Assembly: GCA_002450015.1 (NCBI GenBank)
Contig: DJYG01000054.1
Location: 1-53,629 of the forward strand
Length of the DNA: 53,629 bases
From: Cyanobacteria bacterium UBA6984
Lineage (GTDB): Bacteria > Cyanobacteriota > Vampirovibrionia > Gastranaerophilales > Gastranaerophilaceae
Direction: 5' to 3'
Part shown: positions 50,920 to 53,629 of the stretch, one piece after another
Numbering within the stretch: position 1 is the first letter of the stretch
Layout of the letters: every line of letters starts with the position of its first letter
The notes under the pieces: generated by a model
The model's input: only the letters and a program-made list of their open reading frames with translations
Told to the model about the DNA's origin: nothing
The model's database searches: none
Translations under genes and position numbers: made by a program

Positions 50920-51578
50920 TATTTTATACCATGTTCATATATTACTTTTGCTAATACACCATTTATAAATGAGGAACTGTCTTCGGTTGAATATTTTTTG
51001 GCTAATTCTACGGCTTCATCGACAACAACTTTGTGCGGAACTTCTTCCACAAACATTAGTTCTGTTATGGCAATTCTCATAATATCTTTGTCAATTTTTA
51101 TTAATCTGTCAAAATCCCATCCGATTGCAAAGTCTTTAATTTGCTTATCAACTTCTTCATGATGTGCCTTAAAAGCTTCAGCTATCTTTAACGTATAAGC
51201 TTGAACATCAGTTGTATTTTCAAGAGTTGTAAATTCTGCAATCTCTAAAGCCATTAAGGCTTTTTCTGATATTTCAAGTAATTCATCTATTTTTTCTTTC
51301 ATATCAGTTGTCATTGGAATTGGTACAGGTACATTGGAAAAACCGATTGGTCTTGCAAGGTTTGTTTCGTGATCTGCTTCATATTCATCAATAGCCTGTT
51401 TCATATCAATTAATGGCCCAATTGTAAGCTTCAAGTCATTTGTTGCATTATTCGTTAAAATTCTAACTGATTTTAATAGAATTTGATTAAAATCTTCTGT
51501 TGAGTATTTAGAAACAACTTTTTCAAATTGTGAAAATAATATTAAAGCTAATTCTCTTGCTGCTCTTCGTGCTTGCAT
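50919..51578 (-). CDS. nusB: Transcription antitermination factor NusB, long form
   Basis: 219 residues. N-terminal QARRAARELALILFSQFEK and C-terminal IDKDIMRIAITELMFVEEVPHKVVVDEAVELAKKYSTEDSSSFINGVLAKV (given here as two conserved blocks) are NusB. A central insert of about 80 residues (about 40-120) separates them, making it longer than the 130-140 residue proteobacterial protein and similar in size to cyanobacterial NusB. GAGGT 7 nt before the ATG. First gene of nusB-ftsY-M14-PC4-priA. Confidence 0.92.
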   Translation of the reverse strand: MQARRAARELALILFSQFEKVVSKYSTEDFNQILLKSVRILTNNATNDLKLTIGPLIDMKQAIDEYEADHETNLARPIGFSNVPVPIPMTTDMKEKIDELLEISEKALMALEIAEFTTLENTTDVQAYTLKIAEAFKAHHEEVDKQIKDFAIGWDFDRLIKIDKDIMRIAITELMFVEEVPHKVVVDEAVELAKKYSTEDSSSFINGVLAKVIYEHGIK

Positions 51579-51614
51579 TATATGTACCTCGTAATTTTTA
51601 TTTCTATTAAAATA

Positions 51615-51643
51615 TTAACACAAATTTTTTTTCATGGTATATT
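51615..51643 (+). promoter_or_regulatory. Promoter of deoB
   Basis: TTAACA (51615-51620), 17-nt spacer ending in TGG, TATATT (51638-51643), 39 bp before the deoB ATG. Sigma-70 type with extended -10. Confidence 0.65.
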
Positions 51644-51682
51644 CAAGTTAGGAGTTTATTATTTAAAAGAAAGGTAGAATAT

Positions 51683-52858
51683 ATGAAAAGAGCTATTGTT
51701 GTAGTTATTGACTCAATGGGTATTGGTGCAATGCCGGACTGCAAAGATTTTAACGATGTTCCTGAATGTAACACTTTAAAAAATGTTTGCAAATTTAATA
51801 ATGGTTTGAATGCACCAAATTTGTCGAAGTTAGGTTTGGGTAATATTCAGGATTTTCAAGGTATTGCTCCTGACTCTAATCCTATTGGACAATATGGTAC
51901 TATGAAAGAAAAATCAAATGGTAAAGATACTACAACCGGACACTGGGAAATGGCAGGTATTGTTTTAAAAGAGGCTTTTAAAACTTTTACTCAAACAGGA
52001 TTTCCTCAAGATATAATTGATGAATTTGTAAAACGTACAAATTGCGGCGGTGTATTGGCAAACTGTGCAGCGAGCGGTACAAAGGTTATTGTTGATTATA
52101 ATGATGAACATCAAAAAACAAAATATCCTATTGTATATACAAGTGCTGACAGTGTATTTCAAATTGCAGTCGATACTGATTTAATTCCGCTTCAAACTTT
52201 GTACGATTGGTGTCAAATTGCAAGAAAAATGTTTGATGATATTGGTGTTACAGTTTCTCGTGTTATTGCAAGACCTTATCACGTCGTAGATGGTGTTCCT
52301 ACTCGTATCGGTAAAGATAGACGTGATTATGTATTAGCACCTGACCAAGATACAATTTTAACTGATGTTGCTAACAATAACGGGACAGTTATTGCTATTG
52401 GTAAAATAGAAGATATTTTCTGTAAACAAGGTGTTACTCATGCTATACATACAGGCTCAAATACAGAAGGCTTAGAGTTAACCTTAAAAGCAATTAATAA
52501 TACATTAGATTTGAAATCTATTGAATATAAATCTGTACCAAACGCAGATAAATCATTTATATTTACAAATCTTGTTGATACTGATATGCTTTATGGACAT
52601 AGAAACGATGCAGCCGGTTATGGTAAGGCAATAGAAGAAATTGATACATATATTCCAAAATTTATTGATGCTATGGGTGATGAAGATTACTTAATTATTA
52701 CTGCCGACCACGGTTGTGATCCTACTGTACCCGGCACTGACCATACAAGAGAATATGTGCCGATTTTAATATACAGCAAACAATTACCGCCAAAAGACTT
52801 AGGTATGTTAGACGGTTTTGATTCTGTTGCTAAATTTATAAAAGAATGGATTTTTTAA
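51683..52858 (+). CDS. deoB: Phosphopentomutase
   Basis: 391 residues of the alkaline-phosphatase superfamily. Interconverts (deoxy)ribose 1- and 5-phosphate in nucleoside use. Seen: VVIDSMGIGAMPD (metal Asp), GKDTTTGHWEMAG (phospho-accepting Thr region), HTGSNTEG, and metal ligands in ITADHGCDPTVPGTDHTREY. AAAGG about 8 nt ahead of the ATG. Divergent from nusB. With hpt it supplies nucleoside salvage. Confidence 0.96.
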   Translation: MKRAIVVVIDSMGIGAMPDCKDFNDVPECNTLKNVCKFNNGLNAPNLSKLGLGNIQDFQGIAPDSNPIGQYGTMKEKSNGKDTTTGHWEMAGIVLKEAFKTFTQTGFPQDIIDEFVKRTNCGGVLANCAASGTKVIVDYNDEHQKTKYPIVYTSADSVFQIAVDTDLIPLQTLYDWCQIARKMFDDIGVTVSRVIARPYHVVDGVPTRIGKDRRDYVLAPDQDTILTDVANNNGTVIAIGKIEDIFCKQGVTHAIHTGSNTEGLELTLKAINNTLDLKSIEYKSVPNADKSFIFTNLVDTDMLYGHRNDAAGYGKAIEEIDTYIPKFIDAMGDEDYLIITADHGCDPTVPGTDHTREYVPILIYSKQLPPKDLGMLDGFDSVAKFIKEWIF

Positions 52859-52920
52859 ATGTTTGTTCTATAATAAATATGTAAAAAAATAGCGTATCAC
52901 ACAAGTAAAAGGAGAAAAAC

Positions 52921-53097
52921 ATGAAAGTATCAGTAGAAGATAGCTGCATTGCATGTGGCGCATGCGAATCAATTTGTGAAGCTGTATTTACAGTTTCAGA
53001 CAAAGCTGAAGTTAATGAATCAGCAGTTGAAGCAAATGCTGATGGTGTAAAAGAAGCTGCAGAAGCATGCCCTGTTGGTGCAATTGTTGTAGAATAG
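52921..53097 (+). CDS. Small single-cluster 4Fe-4S ferredoxin
   Basis: 58 residues, starting 62 bp after deoB. Cluster ligands Cys9, Cys12, Cys15 (CIACGACESIC) and Cys50 (EACPVGAI), as in Thermotoga/Desulfovibrio-type ferredoxins. An extra Cys19 sits where these proteins often have one half of a disulfide, but the usual partner Cys in the middle of the chain is absent here. Very acidic and Ala-rich, as expected for a cytosolic electron carrier. AAGGAG lies before the ATG, a TATAAT lies at 52869-52874 and a strong terminator follows. Confidence 0.92.
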   Translation: MKVSVEDSCIACGACESICEAVFTVSDKAEVNESAVEANADGVKEAAEACPVGAIVVE

Positions 53098-53120
53098 TTT
53101 TTACATTAATAAAAACAAAA

Positions 53121-53152
53121 AAATTCGCTTAAATATTTAAGCGAATTTTTTT
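53121..53152 (+). terminator. Rho-independent terminator of ferredoxin gene
   Basis: Near-perfect palindrome (arms 53121-53133 and 53136-53148, core TTCGCTTAAA) followed by T residues to 53152. It lies 23 bp after the ferredoxin stop. Confidence 0.88.
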
Positions 53153-53190
53153 GTCTAAAATGTAAAATTATGTTAAAAACATGAACACAA

Positions 53191-53342
53191 AAGACCTGTT
53201 TTGGTGAGGTATTATTTCTTAATATTATTGAGTTTTATGCAAAAAAAATAAATAAAACGTGAATTATCTTGAAAGTTGCAAAATTCAAAAAGTGCGTTAT
53301 AATTAAAATACAGACTGAAAATCCCTCACCAAAATAGGTCTT
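53191..53342. repeat. 152-bp element bounded by 23-bp imperfect inverted repeats
   Basis: Left end 53191-53213 (begins AAGACCTGTTTTGGTGAGG) and right end 53320-53342 (its complement with two mismatches). The interior is about 106 bp of AT-rich, non-coding sequence with a promoter-like pair. No target-site duplication is evident outside the repeats. Could be a MITE-like remnant, or the two arms could form a long RNA stem. Confidence 0.5.
53276..53303 (+). promoter_or_regulatory. Promoter-like pair inside the inverted-repeat element
   Basis: TTGCAA (53276-53281), 16-nt spacer, perfect TATAAT (53298-53303). It would start a transcript near 53310 running into the structured block to the right, where no protein is encoded. 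Weak evidence. Confidence 0.4.
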
Positions 53343-53629
53343 GAGTACCAATATGTTGAAGGATTTTTGAAAAAGCACTATGAGTGAACAGTAATGAGTA
53401 AACTGTGACCTATGAATAGTGACTTTAACAAGTAGGTTGGGTGAAACCCAACTAAACTTTCAAACCAGTAAAACAAACTGTCATTCTGGCGGATTTGCGG
53501 ACGGACGGAGTGAAACAAGTCCGGATAGCGAACAGATTGAACGAACAGGGCGAAAGCCCAAAAGTGAAACTCTGTGAGCGTGGAGCAAATCCAAGACAAG
53601 GACGTAGCCCGAAGAATCCAGCGGATTTT
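53343..53629. other. Structured non-coding block with raised GC, cut by the window edge
   Basis: No credible gene. By my count 53461-53629 is about 49% GC against roughly 30% around it. It holds hairpins GTTGGG-TGAAA-CCCAAC (53436-53452) and GGGC-GAAA-GCCC (53548-53559), and a long-range 8-bp pair GGATTTGC (53491-53498) with GCAAATCC (53585-53592). Nested pairs CACTAT/ATAGTG and ACAGT/ACTGT lie at 53376-53421. The heptamer GTGAAAC occurs three times. The GTCATTCTGG...GAAGAATCC frame resembles a class of dispersed palindromic repeats seen in many bacterial genomes. Repeat or RNA gene cannot be decided here. Confidence 0.55.

Noticed and set aside
53378..53599. 73-residue minus-strand open frame at the right end
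   Set aside because: It lies wholly in the hairpin-rich repeat block, has aromatic-rich, low-plausibility protein sequence and no ribosome site; such frames are typical by-products of repeats.
1..53629. tRNA, rRNA, CRISPR arrays, prophage or transposase genes
   Set aside because: Scanned both strands by eye for T-arm motifs, regular direct repeats and recombinase motifs and found none; a covariance search would be more sensitive.

Overview
The window is an AT-rich bacterial chromosome segment (roughly 30% GC, standard code with TGA used as a stop) packed with about 48 protein-coding genes. I infer a non-photosynthetic relative of cyanobacteria, most likely a gut Melainabacteria/Gastranaerophilales-type organism. 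The main support is a DUF3326 protein (44569-45552, a family I know mainly from cyanobacteria), a long cyanobacterial-style NusB, an IctB-like O-antigen ligase, and a diderm envelope set (heptose kinase, O-antigen ligase, AsmA-like protein) beside LCP and LemA proteins. There are no photosynthesis genes, rRNA, tRNA, CRISPR array, prophage or transposase. The lineage call rests on family recognition, not on a tree.

Left part (1-23240), mostly minus strand: an AsmA-like giant, a small unrecognised protein, a glycogen debranching enzyme, then pgi - secreted hypothetical - trxB. A plus-strand envelope run follows (heptose kinase, DUF4330-like, O-antigen ligase). Next come minus-strand LCP - LemA - group 2 sigma factor, and a protein with a duplicated RRWYD motif followed by folE2. 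After these are aroQ (plus), a Ski2-like helicase, two tandem paralogous membrane proteins and serS.

Middle part (23458-40846), mostly plus strand: a hypothetical gene, TPR and Cys-cluster genes, a complete condensin run smc-scpA-scpB with a near-consensus promoter, and a membrane histidine kinase. A divergent lgt/TPR-lipoprotein pair follows. Then comes a tightly coupled run: stand-alone ClpX-type zinc finger, HEAT-like protein, ruvX, DUF1292, a protein made only of ClpC N-terminal repeats, tilS, hpt and a soluble histidine kinase. This run is the most interesting protein-level feature, because two substrate/adaptor modules of Clp unfoldases occur without any AAA+ motor.

Right part (40806-53629): dus and a large secreted TPR protein (minus); a coiled-coil hypothetical, DUF3326 and a pilin-like protein (plus); a five-gene minus-strand operon nusB-ftsY-M14 peptidase-PC4-priA; then deoB and a small ferredoxin. 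The final 530 bases hold no gene. They contain a terminator, a 152-bp stretch bounded by 23-bp imperfect inverted repeats with an internal promoter-like pair, and a structured block of about 49% GC that runs off the window edge. It looks like a mobile or dispersed repeat, or a structured RNA.

Gene packing is extreme. There are several stop/start overlaps (TAATG, TAGTG, ATGA), and convergent gene pairs that overlap or abut (13742-13749, 40806-40846, 46918/46921). Several start codons were moved inward from the longest frame on Shine-Dalgarno, promoter or overlap evidence, as stated per gene.
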